This document shows positions 23,887 to 31,734 of a stretch of DNA of 31,847 nucleotides, one piece after another. A program made the position numbers and the translations under genes. The first letter of the stretch is position 1; the number at the start of each line of letters is the position of its first letter. The DNA is from an uncultured Agathobacter sp. (GTDB lineage Bacteria > Bacillota > Clostridia > Lachnospirales > Lachnospiraceae): contig CAKRDT010000024.1 in NCBI GenBank assembly GCA_934316545.1, positions 1-31,847 of the forward strand, in the 5' to 3' direction. Under the pieces are notes generated by a model that worked only from the letters and a program-made list of their open reading frames with translations, ran no database searches and was not told where the DNA came from.

Positions 23887-25233
23887 TTACTGAAAGATAT
23901 TTTGCTCCCGCATATATCTCTTTAACAAAAATGCACAAAAATACGGAAATGTAACAATATCATCATTGATTCCCACATTCCCCACCATTAGTTTTATTCC
24001 ATGCCTGATATCTGCATACGCATCGCTTTTTATTAATTGCCGTAAAGACTTCGCACGATTAGCATTTGCTTTCACTTCTACCGGAACAAGTTCATTTGCA
24101 CTCCGAATAAAAAAATCCTCCTCCAATGTAGAATTGTCTTTTGAGTAATAGTATAACCCATACCCTTGTTTTACCAATGCCTCCGCTGCGAAATTTTCAT
24201 AGAGTGCACCTTTGTAAATGCCAAGATTTTTATTTGCTCGCAAATCCATTTGTGATTCATCATCCAAACTCGCTACCAGCAACCCTGTATCAGAAATATA
24301 GACTTTATATTTACTTTCATCCACATTCCCTTTTAATGGCAACTCCGGGAATTGCAAACATTCGCATACATTAATAAGGCCGGCATCTTTCAGCCATTCT
24401 ACACACCCCATATAATCCTTGGATCTTCCGCCTTTAGAAACTTTTGAATATTGAAATTTCTTGTTTTCTTTCGCAAGCTGTGCAGGAATTGATCGATATA
24501 CACTCAGAATTTTTGCCTTATCCAGTCCTTGTGCATATTTAACAATATCATTTTCATAATCCAGCAATAATTGATGCTGCAAAGCCAATGATCCCTCAAA
24601 CGTGCCTCTTTCAATATAACTTGATACAATTGCCGGCATTCCCCCTAAAATGCAATACTCCAGAAAAAGATTTGATAAAATCGTATGCTCCGCTTCGGAA
24701 AAAGCAATCCCTTCCAACATATGTTGAAGCATATCCAATACCATCTCTTCCGAATATCCTTTTGCCCACAAAAACTCTTCAAAATCCATAGAGTACATCT
24801 GATAATCGGTCTTGTACCCTACACTGATGCTCGCAATCCGTTGATACTGCACACCAAGTAATGAGCCTGAACATATAACATCATACTTGGCATTTTCCTT
24901 GAAAAATTTGAGTGCCGTCGCAATTTCCGGAAAATCCTGAATCTCATCAAAAAAAATCAATGTCTCATTTTCCACAAAATGTTTTGTAGGATCAATTCTG
25001 CTAATCAACTTGATAATGTGATCCGTTGAAAACCCTTCATCAATAATTGATTTATACGCTGGTTCCGTAATAAAATTAATCTCGACTACATTTTTGTAGT
25101 TTTCCCGGGCAAAGGTTCGAATTGTCTCTGTTTTTCCCACTTGCCGCGCACCCTTAATAATCAGTGGATTTCGATCCGGATTCTGTTTCCATTCCCTCAA
25201 GAAAGCATCTGCTTTTCGAACTAGATACCCCAT
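23887..25233 (-). CDS. AAA ATPase with DUF4143 domain
   Basis: A 448-aa protein from the ATG at 25233 (GGAGG eight bases upstream; a TTG five codons earlier overlaps the ribosome site). The N-terminal AAA_14 domain has Walker A GARQVGKT (28-35) and Walker B LIFFDE (92-97) followed by IQDFPE, and a sensor SGS. The C-terminal half is DUF4143 with a PD-(D/E)xK-like signature (EEDFFIRSANELVPVEVKAN). The family is common in gut anaerobes, often of uncertain function, with DNA-related roles proposed. Three direct repeats (25312-25390) lie upstream. Confidence 0.9.
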   Translation of the reverse strand: MGYLVRKADAFLREWKQNPDRNPLIIKGARQVGKTETIRTFARENYKNVVEINFITEPAYKSIIDEGFSTDHIIKLISRIDPTKHFVENETLIFFDEIQDFPEIATALKFFKENAKYDVICSGSLLGVQYQRIASISVGYKTDYQMYSMDFEEFLWAKGYSEEMVLDMLQHMLEGIAFSEAEHTILSNLFLEYCILGGMPAIVSSYIERGTFEGSLALQHQLLLDYENDIVKYAQGLDKAKILSVYRSIPAQLAKENKKFQYSKVSKGGRSKDYMGCVEWLKDAGLINVCECLQFPELPLKGNVDESKYKVYISDTGLLVASLDDESQMDLRANKNLGIYKGALYENFAAEALVKQGYGLYYYSKDNSTLEEDFFIRSANELVPVEVKANANRAKSLRQLIKSDAYADIRHGIKLMVGNVGINDDIVTFPYFCAFLLKRYMREQNIFQ

Positions 25234-25311
25234 ATCATGCACCTCCAAATTTTAAGTATACCCATTATACACCTAATTGGCACCTTTTTGGGGTGTATAT
25301 TTTATCAAAAT

Positions 25312-25390
25312 CACATTTTTATGAGCTATTTTTTCTTTGATTTAACATTTTTATGAGGGAATTATATTGTGATTGGCACATTTTTATGAG
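25312..25390. repeat. three 14-bp direct repeats, period 32-33 bp
   Basis: CACATTTTTATGAG occurs at 25312-25325 and 25377-25390, and AACATTTTTATGAG at 25344-25357. Start-to-start distances are 32 and 33 bases, about three DNA turns, so the copies face the same side. They lie upstream of the AAA ATPase gene. IS21-type elements carry repeated end sequences of this general design, so a transposon-end relic is one explanation; a regulator binding array is another. Confidence 0.6.
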
Positions 25391-25524
25391 CGAATCTAAC
25401 CATAAGGCAAATAGCGGGGTAAATAGCAAATTTAACTTCCATGAAAGCCACCAGCTCGCCTGCTTGTGCTTTACGTATTTCCACTATCCGGTTCCTTTCT
25501 GACAACTTTCCCATTTTCTTACCG

Positions 25525-26055
25525 CTACAGAACAAGCTCGTAATATAAACACTTGTGCCGAATTCCACGGTATTCCTCTTCATCCACAACTCCATTTGGT
25601 CTCATTCCGCATTTTTCCATTACCCTGCAGCTTGGTTTATTCTCTTCAAAAAAACCTGCCACCACTTTTTGAAATCCCATTTCTCTCAAATCTTCAATGA
25701 CTGCGTTCACCGCTTCCGTTGCATAGCCATGCCCCTGATAATCCGGATGCACAACATAACCAATTTCAATTTCCGTTCCCTCAATATCGCAATCGTTCAC
25801 AAATCCGATGAACTGATCTCCTAAATAAATACCGTATTCCAAATGTGTGGTATCTTCTATACAACTGAATGCTACCAGTTTTTCACCCAAAGCAATCGCC
25901 TGATCCCTAGTCTGAAAGTCCGGCACCATAAATGTTTTTCCTATTTCCTGATTCATAAGCAAATCCGCCAGAGCCTCCACATCCTTGACCTCATATGGTT
26001 TTAGTGTAAGCCTCTCTGTCTGAATCAATGCTTTTTTCCTAATTGGCAATTTCAT
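25525..26055 (-). CDS. GNAT-family N-acetyltransferase (RimJ/RimL-like)
   Basis: A 176-aa acetyl-CoA-dependent acetyltransferase. It begins with the family signature IQTERLTLKPYEVKDVEALA, has the acetyl-CoA loop HPDYQGHGYATEAVNAVI (Q/R-x-x-G-x-A) and ends with EENKPSCRVMEKCGM-type sequence. Such proteins acetylate ribosomal-protein N termini, small amines or antibiotics; the substrate cannot be told. It is 19 bases downstream of the LOG gene and likely co-transcribed. Confidence 0.9.
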   Translation of the reverse strand: MKLPIRKKALIQTERLTLKPYEVKDVEALADLLMNQEIGKTFMVPDFQTRDQAIALGEKLVAFSCIEDTTHLEYGIYLGDQFIGFVNDCDIEGTEIEIGYVVHPDYQGHGYATEAVNAVIEDLREMGFQKVVAGFFEENKPSCRVMEKCGMRPNGVVDEEEYRGIRHKCLYYELVL

Positions 26056-26074
26056 ATTTTCACTTTCTCTAACA

Positions 26075-26608
26075 TTATTTTTCTAAAATCCGCTTAATCT
26101 CATCCAAATTATCCACGAAATAGATTCCCGCCTGTCGTTCCGGCGTGGACAGTCCCATCTCAATCATGTGATGCAACAGTTCCTTCAAACTATCATAATA
26201 CCCATTTAAGTTGTAAAGAATACACGGCGCCGAAATTTGATTCAGCGAAACCTTCGACATGATCTCCGAGATCTCCTCGAGCGTTCCGGTTCCTCCCGGA
26301 AATGCGATAAACGCGTCACCCAACTCGATCATCTTCGCTTTGCGCTCCGTCATATCCTTTGTGACAATCAGCTCCGTCAGCCCCTCATGCTGAAGTACCT
26401 GCTCCACAAAAAACTGCGGCTCGACACCGGTCACTTTGCCGCCCGTCTGCAGGACACTTTCCGCGATCTCACCCATCAATCCGGACTTTGAACCGCCGTA
26501 AACCAACGCATTTCCGCTTTGTCCGATCCATGTGCCGAGTTCCCATACCGCCTTTTTCAACGCCGGATCATTTCCCTCAAACGCACCAAGATATACCGTA
26601 ATGTTCAT
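26075..26608 (-). CDS. LOG-family (TIGR00730) nucleotide 5'-monophosphate phosphoribohydrolase
   Basis: Rossmann-fold protein of 177 aa with the diagnostic PGGTGTLEE (104-112) and YGGSKSGLMG (37-46), the sites for the nucleotide 5'-phosphate and ribose. Family members split AMP or cytokinin riboside monophosphates into base and ribose 5-phosphate. In gut bacteria the physiological role is unclear. GGGGAG stands before the ATG. It forms a compact set with the small membrane protein (18 bases upstream) and the GNAT gene (19 bases downstream). Confidence 0.92.
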   Translation of the reverse strand: MNITVYLGAFEGNDPALKKAVWELGTWIGQSGNALVYGGSKSGLMGEIAESVLQTGGKVTGVEPQFFVEQVLQHEGLTELIVTKDMTERKAKMIELGDAFIAFPGGTGTLEEISEIMSKVSLNQISAPCILYNLNGYYDSLKELLHHMIEMGLSTPERQAGIYFVDNLDEIKRILEK

Positions 26609-26626
26609 AAAATTCTCCCCAGATAT

Positions 26627-26827
26627 TTATTCGTCTTCTTCATCCGCGTCGTTTTCATTGTAATAACCGGTATTATTGTTCCCATTATGGCTTCCAATCA
26701 CTCTTTCCCCCTTCGGTGAAAGCAACATTCCAAGCAGTGTTCCGCCAAGCAGCAGACACACGCCGAGCAGAAAATACTCGCGTCCGCTAAAATTCATATC
26801 CTCGATTTTTGCAATCAATTTCTTCAT
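26627..26827 (-). CDS. 66-aa single-pass membrane protein of unknown function
   Basis: The start at 26827 (MKKLIAKIEDMNFSGREYFL) follows GGAGGG by seven bases. One membrane segment is visible at about residues 19-37 (FLLGVCLLLGGTLLGMLLSP), followed by a hydrophilic tail rich in Asn and ending in DADEEDE. No family recognised. It lies immediately before the LOG-family gene, so a membrane link for that enzyme is possible but unproven. Confidence 0.75.
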   Translation of the reverse strand: MKKLIAKIEDMNFSGREYFLLGVCLLLGGTLLGMLLSPKGERVIGSHNGNNNTGYYNENDADEEDE

Positions 26828-26924
26828 GATATTACCCTCCATAAAATCCAATTTCTTCCATACAAAATTCTAATCTAACCCACATAACAAGTCAAATTAT
26901 TTGTATGCAAACACCCAGACGCGT

Positions 26925-27548
26925 TTATCTCTTTTTGCACTTTAGCCACACAACATCAAAAACAACACAGAACACAACGTAAATGAGCAAACAAGGTCCG
27001 ATTCCTAAAGCAGCACTCCCATTTTGCGAAAACCTAGGACTCCACCACAATCGGTCGATGATACGATACAGCAACAGGTATATGCACACGCACGGAATAG
27101 GACTCAGCAGCCATACATTGATTGTTCCAAAAATCCGAGAGGAAGCTCTCCTATTCGTACCTATGTACTGTCCGACTCCAAAACTCAGGCACCCCACCGC
27201 CATGATAATGAGTCCGACCGCAACAGATCCCAAAGTCTGTTCCTCCACCCAAATCATAATCGCAACAACCAGACCAATAAAATTGATTGCTGTTCCTGCC
27301 AAAGCAAAGATTCTCGCATCGGGCTTCGACTTCGCTTCCTCCGCTACCGGTTTGATTCCTTTTAATAAGAAATCGGTCGTAACTCCAAAGAACTCACTGA
27401 GTAAAATAATTTTTTCAATATCCGGTGCGCTTTGCCCGCTCTCCCACTTGGAAACAGCCTGGCGCGAAACGCCAATCTTGTCCGCCAATTCCTCCTGTGA
27501 AATCCCTTTACTTTTTCTTAACGTCTGAATTCTGTCCGCTATACTCAT
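26925..27548 (-). CDS. XRE-family regulator with C-terminal membrane domain
   Basis: A 207-aa protein with a Cro/C1-type helix-turn-helix in residues 1-60 (RIQTLRKSKGISQEELADKI; VSRQAVSKWESGQSAPD) and then about four hydrophobic segments (around 80-100, 107-127, 142-162, 182-200). This XRE-plus-membrane layout is common in Lachnospiraceae and probably lets a membrane event change DNA binding. It could control the small membrane protein/LOG/GNAT set 97 bases downstream. No ligand can be read. Confidence 0.9.
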   Translation of the reverse strand: MSIADRIQTLRKSKGISQEELADKIGVSRQAVSKWESGQSAPDIEKIILLSEFFGVTTDFLLKGIKPVAEEAKSKPDARIFALAGTAINFIGLVVAIMIWVEEQTLGSVAVGLIIMAVGCLSFGVGQYIGTNRRASSRIFGTINVWLLSPIPCVCIYLLLYRIIDRLWWSPRFSQNGSAALGIGPCLLIYVVFCVVFDVVWLKCKKR

Positions 27549-27668
27549 TACAGTTCCCGCCTTTCTTTATTTGTTAAGCCGATTCTACCAAAATTGGCGG
27601 TTGCATTACCACCAGGAAATCCGTATATATTGTCAACCAGCAGTTGCAAACGCCTGGAAATACTAAAT

Positions 27669-27788
27669 AAAGTGTGCGCTTGCCGCACACTTTCGCGCGC
27701 GAGCGGTATGCTCAGCATAAACTTCATTTCCGCGAGCTGCGCATCCCCGCGGAGCGTTTTGATTCATAGGAAGGAATTTCCTATGAAT
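27669..27788. repeat. cluster of intergenic hairpins (possible dispersed repeat element)
   Basis: Within 120 bases lie a perfect 10-bp stem AAAGTGTGCG/CGCACACTTT (27669-27693), a GAGC/GCTC stem (27701-27713), a TCCGCG/CGCGGA stem (27729-27753) and a perfect 11-bp stem ATTCATAGGAA/TTCCTATGAAT (27762-27788). GC content is clearly above the surroundings. It lies between the XRE gene promoter side and the tatD terminator. Such dense palindromes suggest a repeated extragenic element. Confidence 0.6.
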
Positions 27789-27791
27789 TGA

Positions 27792-27837
27792 AAAAGCTGC
27801 AACTCCATAAGTTCTTCCTTATGAAATCGCAGCTTTT
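27792..27837 (-). terminator. terminator of tatD
   Basis: Arms AAAAGCTGC and GCAGCTTTT with an inner CATAAG/CTTATG stem, starting three bases after the tatD stop codon; TTTTTC follows on the minus strand. Confidence 0.85.
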
Positions 27838-27839
27838 CA

Positions 27840-28622
27840 TTATACAGCCTTCGTAAAAAGCCGAAATGCATTTTCACGCGCAGTCTCTTCCACAACCTTC
27901 GGATCAATGCCCTTAATCTGTGCAATCTTCTCGATCACATACGGAATGTTACGCGAATCGTTACGTGTTCCGCGGTGCGGTTCCGGCGCCATATACGGGC
28001 AGTCGGTTTCCAGCAGAATCCGCTCCATCGGGATTTCTTCGACCGTGCGGACAAGCTTCTTTGCATTTTTAAACGTCACAACGCCGCCGACACCGATGTA
28101 ATAGCCCATCTTGATGAATTCATGCGCCATCTCCGGCGAGTAGGAATAACAGTGGATCACTCCCGGATTATTCAGACCTTGCTTATGCAGTTCCTGCAAA
28201 ATATCCATCGTATCTTCCGCCGCATCCCTCGAATGGATAATAACCGGAAGCTCTTTCTCGCGGGCAAGCTCCAGCTGGCGCCTAAACCAGTAGCGTTGCT
28301 GCTTCTGCACATCCTCTTCCTTGTCCCAATAATAATCCAGTCCGATCTCACCGACCGCAACCGTCTTTTGGTGCTTCGTCTGCTCCGCAAGCCATGCGAA
28401 GGTCTCCTCATTCAATCCGTCAATATCACTCGGATGCACACCGACTGCTGCATAGACGAAATCATGACTCTCGGCGATCTCTAAGGTGGTCTTAGTTGAT
28501 TCTATGGATGCTCCGACATTGATGACCGGGCGGATGCCCCTCTTCGGCAGATCAGCAAGAACCTCTTCCCTGTCCTCTGCGAATTTTTCATCGTCATAAT
28601 GTGCATGGGTTTCAAATATCAT
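27840..28622 (-). CDS. tatD: TatD-family metal-dependent hydrolase (DNase)
   Basis: TIM-barrel metal-dependent hydrolase; TatD proteins are 3'-5' exonucleases or D-aminoacyl-type hydrolases acting in DNA repair or turnover. I choose the ATG at 28622 (GAAGGAG six bases upstream), giving 260 aa that begin MIFETHAHYDD with the metal-binding His6 and His8. Other metal residues are visible in GEIGLDYY, IIHSRDA, IHCYS and ETDCPY. It follows the Nudix gene by 74 bases, and metG lies upstream on the same strand. A TatD-linked radical SAM protein is encoded at 1646-2251. Confidence 0.94.
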   Translation of the reverse strand: MIFETHAHYDDEKFAEDREEVLADLPKRGIRPVINVGASIESTKTTLEIAESHDFVYAAVGVHPSDIDGLNEETFAWLAEQTKHQKTVAVGEIGLDYYWDKEEDVQKQQRYWFRRQLELAREKELPVIIHSRDAAEDTMDILQELHKQGLNNPGVIHCYSYSPEMAHEFIKMGYYIGVGGVVTFKNAKKLVRTVEEIPMERILLETDCPYMAPEPHRGTRNDSRNIPYVIEKIAQIKGIDPKVVEETARENAFRLFTKAV

Positions 28623-28696
28623 GAACGCTCCTTCATTGTTCAGAATCAAATGTCTCTGTTTGTACGCCAATTCTGAATTCTTTCTCATAATCTGTT

Positions 28697-29245
28697 TCAA
28701 TCTTCGAAATGCGTTTCGATCATATCAAGTTCTTCAATATCAATGCAATTCGGAATCGTATTCTCTGTTACCGCTTTGCGAACAGCCTGATACTCCATCC
28801 ACATAACGCTTTCAATCTCTTCCCTCTGCACAACGAATTCCTCCGCCGGACGATCCATCCACATCAGATAGACATTGCACACCTGACGATCTACATACGG
28901 ATGCTCGTGAAATTCATTCTTCACAGTTACACGCTTTAATCCGCATGGAATCAGATCCTCTGCCTGTGCTATCACACCAAGCTCCTCGCGAAGCTCCCTG
29001 AGTGCCGACGGAACATAATCCATGCCCGCCGGAATGTGTCCGGCACTTGAGATGTCGTAACATCCCGGGAACGAATCCTTTTCCATGCAACGCTTTTGCA
29101 GGAGCAACTCAATCTGTCCGTCCCGTCTGCGCGCGATCCACAGATGTGCCGTCCGGTGCTGGATGCCCTCGCGATGCGCAGTCACACGATCCACCGTCTT
29201 GCCAGTCGGTATTCCATTGTCATCTACAATATCCAGGATTTCCAT
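28697..29245 (-). CDS. Nudix hydrolase, isopentenyl-diphosphate isomerase-like subgroup
   Basis: A 182-aa protein with the layout of IDI-like Nudix enzymes (MEILDIVDDNGIPTGKTVDR; HRTAHLWIARRRDGQIELLLQKR). The Nudix box spans 69-91 (GHIPAGMDYVPSALRELREE plus LGV): the RE and EE metal-binding residues (83-84, 87-88) are kept, but the early Glu of the consensus is Met75. Substrate is unknown; such proteins remove pyrophosphate from nucleotide or prenyl diphosphates. AGGAGG precedes the ATG. The hairpin array lies between metG and this gene. Confidence 0.88.
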   Translation of the reverse strand: MEILDIVDDNGIPTGKTVDRVTAHREGIQHRTAHLWIARRRDGQIELLLQKRCMEKDSFPGCYDISSAGHIPAGMDYVPSALRELREELGVIAQAEDLIPCGLKRVTVKNEFHEHPYVDRQVCNVYLMWMDRPAEEFVVQREEIESVMWMEYQAVRKAVTENTIPNCIDIEELDMIETHFED

Positions 29246-29289
29246 ACTCCCCTCCTGTTTTGTCTGTTATCCCTCGTACTTATCAATTC

Positions 29290-29641
29290 CCATGACCCAA
29301 ATCTGGCTTTTGTCATTTTAGGTCATGGCGTTATGGCTAATCTCTTGACCTAGTTTCACTCTTTTCACTTCTAGGTCAAGCAATTTCACTTATTCTCTTG
29401 ACCTGATTTTGCTTTTTTATTTCCAAGTCAAGAAATTTCATCAACGCTCTTGACTTAGTTGCGCTTTTTTTATTTTTAGGTCAAATGACTTCTCTAAATC
29501 CCTTGACCTGATTTTGTTTTTTCGTTTTCAGGTCAATAAGCTTCACCAAGTCTCTTGACCCAATATACATTTTCCCTCTTCAGGTCAATAAGCTTCTTGA
29601 GGTTTCTTGATCTGATTGTATTTTTTCTCATCCAGGTCATG
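29290..29641. repeat. array of seven hairpin units, 52-54-bp period
   Basis: Seven inverted repeats of the type TTGACC...GGTCAA start at 29291, 29345, 29398, 29450, 29503, 29555 and 29607. Spacing is 54, 53, 52, 53, 52 and 52 bases, close to five DNA turns. Arms vary together: unit 2 is CTTGACCTAG/CTAGGTCAAG, unit 5 TTGACCTGA/TCAGGTCAA, unit 1 CATGACC/GGTCATG. The loops are T-rich on the plus strand (A-rich on the minus strand, the direction of metG). The changing multiple-of-three phase argues against coding. No T-run follows the units, so they are not simple terminators. Confidence 0.9.
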
Positions 29642-29715
29642 AAACATCGCCAATTTTCTCAAATTTGTTCTAGAAAATAATGAACTTTGAAGTAAATTAC
29701 TTTCAAGTTCGTTGT

Positions 29716-31704
29716 TTAACAAATCTCTGCGCCGCTCGGCATCTTTTTCTCCGGTGTCATGAGCGAAAGATTTCCGTCCGCATCCTCTGCGCACAGAAGC
29801 ATTCCCTCTGATAAAATGCCTGCAAGCTTCGCCGGCTTTAAGTTCACAAGAACCATAACTTTCTTGCCAACCATCTCTTCCGGTGAGTAATCCTTGCGGA
29901 TTCCGGATACGATCTGCTTTACCTGACTTCCGATCTTAACCTGGGAGCAGAGCAGCTTCTTGGACTTTGCAACCGCCTCGCAGGAAAGGATCTCTCCTAC
30001 CTGGAACTGCATCTTCATAAAGTCATCGAATGTAATCTCTTCCTTCGGCTCGATATCGATAGAAGCCTCTTCCTCTGCTGCTTCCTCGCCGTTTAACTTC
30101 TTCTGCTCAGCCTCATACTCAGCCTTCTGCTTTGCCTGAAGTTCCTCAACCTTTGGCATGATCTCCTTCGGGTCAAGTCTTGCGAAAAGGATCTCTGGTG
30201 TCTCGGTTACCTTGGTTCCGTTTGGATACAGACCGAACTTATCAAGGTCATCGAAGTCACGAAGAGAAGTTGACAGCTGTGCAACGATCTTCTCTGCGGT
30301 CTCCGGTAAGAAGGAATGTAACAGGCTTGCACCGATCGTGATGGACTCGGTCAGGTTGTAGAGAACCTCTGCAAGGCGATCCTGCTGCGCCTCATCCTTG
30401 GCAAGTACCCAAGGTGTTGTCTCATCGATATATTTGTTGCAACGGCGGAACAAAGCAAACACTTCGGAGATGGCATCTGCCACACGAAGCTTCTCCATCT
30501 TCTGTGCCACACGGTCACAGGTTCCGGTAACGACTGCCTTGAGATCCTCATCGACCTCTGCCGTCACGCCGGTGGACTTCACGATTCCGCCAAAATATTT
30601 GTTGCTCATGGAAACCGTACGGTTTACGAGGTTTCCGAGAATGTTAGCAAGATCCGAATTGAAACGCTCGATCACGAGATCCCATGTGATCACACCGTCG
30701 TTCTCGTAAGGCATCTCATGCAATACGAAGTAACGTGTTGCATCCACGCCGAACAGATCTACCATATCGTCCGCATAGATCACGTTTCCTTTGGACTTAC
30801 TCATCTTGTCTCCGCCCTGGAGCAGCCACGGATGTCCGAATACCTGCTTCGGCAGCGGCAGATCGAGTGCCATCAGGAAAATCGGCCAGTAAATGGTATG
30901 GAAACGAACGATATCTTTACCGATCAGATGCAGATCTGCAGGCCAGTTCTTATTGAACAGCTCGCTTGATCCGTCCGGATCGTAGCCAATCTTCGTGATA
31001 TAGTTTGTCAAAGCATCAAGCCATACATACACAACATGCTTTGGATCGAAATCGACCGGAATTCCCCAGCTGAAAGAAGTCCTCGATACACACAGATCCT
31101 GAAGTCCCGGAAGCAGGAAGTTGTTCATCATCTCGTTCTTTCTGGATACCGGCTGGATAAACTCCGGATGTGTGTTGATGTAATCGATCAGACGATCTGC
31201 GTACTTGCTCATCTTGAAGAAGTAAGCCTCCTCCTTCGCTGGCTTTACCTCACGTCCGCAGTCCGGGCACTTGCCGTCCACAAGCTGTGACTCGGTCCAG
31301 AAAGACTCACAAGGTGTACAGTACATTCCCTCGTAAGAGCCCTTGTAGATATCGCCCTGATCGTATAATTTCTTAAAAATCTTCTTAACGCATTTCTCAT
31401 GGTCCTCGTCGGTTGTACGAACGAAATTATCATAAGAAGAGTTTACGAGATCCCAGATTCTCTTAACCTCGCCGGATACCTGATCAACATACTCCTTCGG
31501 GGAGATGCCTGCTGCCTCTGCCTTTTCCTGAATCTTCTGACCGTGCTCGTCGGTTCCGGTCTGGAAATAGACATCGTATCCTTCCGCGCGCTTATATCTT
31601 GCGATCGCATCTGCAAGAATGATCTCGTAAGTATTTCCGATATGCGGCTTGCCTGATGTGTAGGCAATCGCTGTTGTCATATAATATTTCCCTTTGTTCG
31701 CCAT
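29716..31704 (-). CDS. metG: methionyl-tRNA synthetase
   Basis: Class I synthetase that charges initiator and elongator tRNA-Met. The 662-aa protein has the HIGN form of the HIGH motif (21-24), KMSKS (300-304), a zinc-type knuckle with cysteines 129, 132, 146 and 149, the anticodon-binding helical domain, and a C-terminal EMAP/tRNA-binding domain (from about residue 555: FDDFMKMQFQVGEILSCEAV) that often promotes dimer formation. GGAGG lies eight bases before the ATG. The right copy of the 113-bp repeat ends 30 bases upstream, so its own promoter is either in the repeat or beyond the end. The 3' end runs to the hairpin array. Confidence 0.97.
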   Translation of the reverse strand: MANKGKYYMTTAIAYTSGKPHIGNTYEIILADAIARYKRAEGYDVYFQTGTDEHGQKIQEKAEAAGISPKEYVDQVSGEVKRIWDLVNSSYDNFVRTTDEDHEKCVKKIFKKLYDQGDIYKGSYEGMYCTPCESFWTESQLVDGKCPDCGREVKPAKEEAYFFKMSKYADRLIDYINTHPEFIQPVSRKNEMMNNFLLPGLQDLCVSRTSFSWGIPVDFDPKHVVYVWLDALTNYITKIGYDPDGSSELFNKNWPADLHLIGKDIVRFHTIYWPIFLMALDLPLPKQVFGHPWLLQGGDKMSKSKGNVIYADDMVDLFGVDATRYFVLHEMPYENDGVITWDLVIERFNSDLANILGNLVNRTVSMSNKYFGGIVKSTGVTAEVDEDLKAVVTGTCDRVAQKMEKLRVADAISEVFALFRRCNKYIDETTPWVLAKDEAQQDRLAEVLYNLTESITIGASLLHSFLPETAEKIVAQLSTSLRDFDDLDKFGLYPNGTKVTETPEILFARLDPKEIMPKVEELQAKQKAEYEAEQKKLNGEEAAEEEASIDIEPKEEITFDDFMKMQFQVGEILSCEAVAKSKKLLCSQVKIGSQVKQIVSGIRKDYSPEEMVGKKVMVLVNLKPAKLAGILSEGMLLCAEDADGNLSLMTPEKKMPSGAEIC

Positions 31705-31734
31705 CTTATTGGCCTCCTTTTCTTTTTGCAGTTA

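Noticed and set aside
25362..25595. 77-codon frame on the minus strand overlapping the GNAT gene
   Set aside because: It overlaps a well supported gene by 71 bases, has no ribosome site at either possible start, and its end runs through the direct repeats.
23887..26608. An antiphage defence system made of AAA/DUF4143, LOG and GNAT genes
   Set aside because: The genes belong to separate units by spacing, none has a recognised defence domain, and DUF4143 ATPases are common without defence association. Context alone is not enough.
29290..29641. CRISPR array
   Set aside because: The units are palindromic throughout, the conserved parts are short arms rather than long direct repeats, and the intervening sequences are similar to each other. 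No cas gene is nearby.
29585..29794. 69-codon minus-strand frame across the metG 3' end and the hairpin array
   Set aside because: It overlaps metG in another frame, and its tail is merely translated array sequence.
31705..31734. T-box or S-box control of metG
   Set aside because: Only about 30 bases separate the repeat from the start codon, and neither the T-box sequence nor the SAM aptamer core is visible up to the end of the window.
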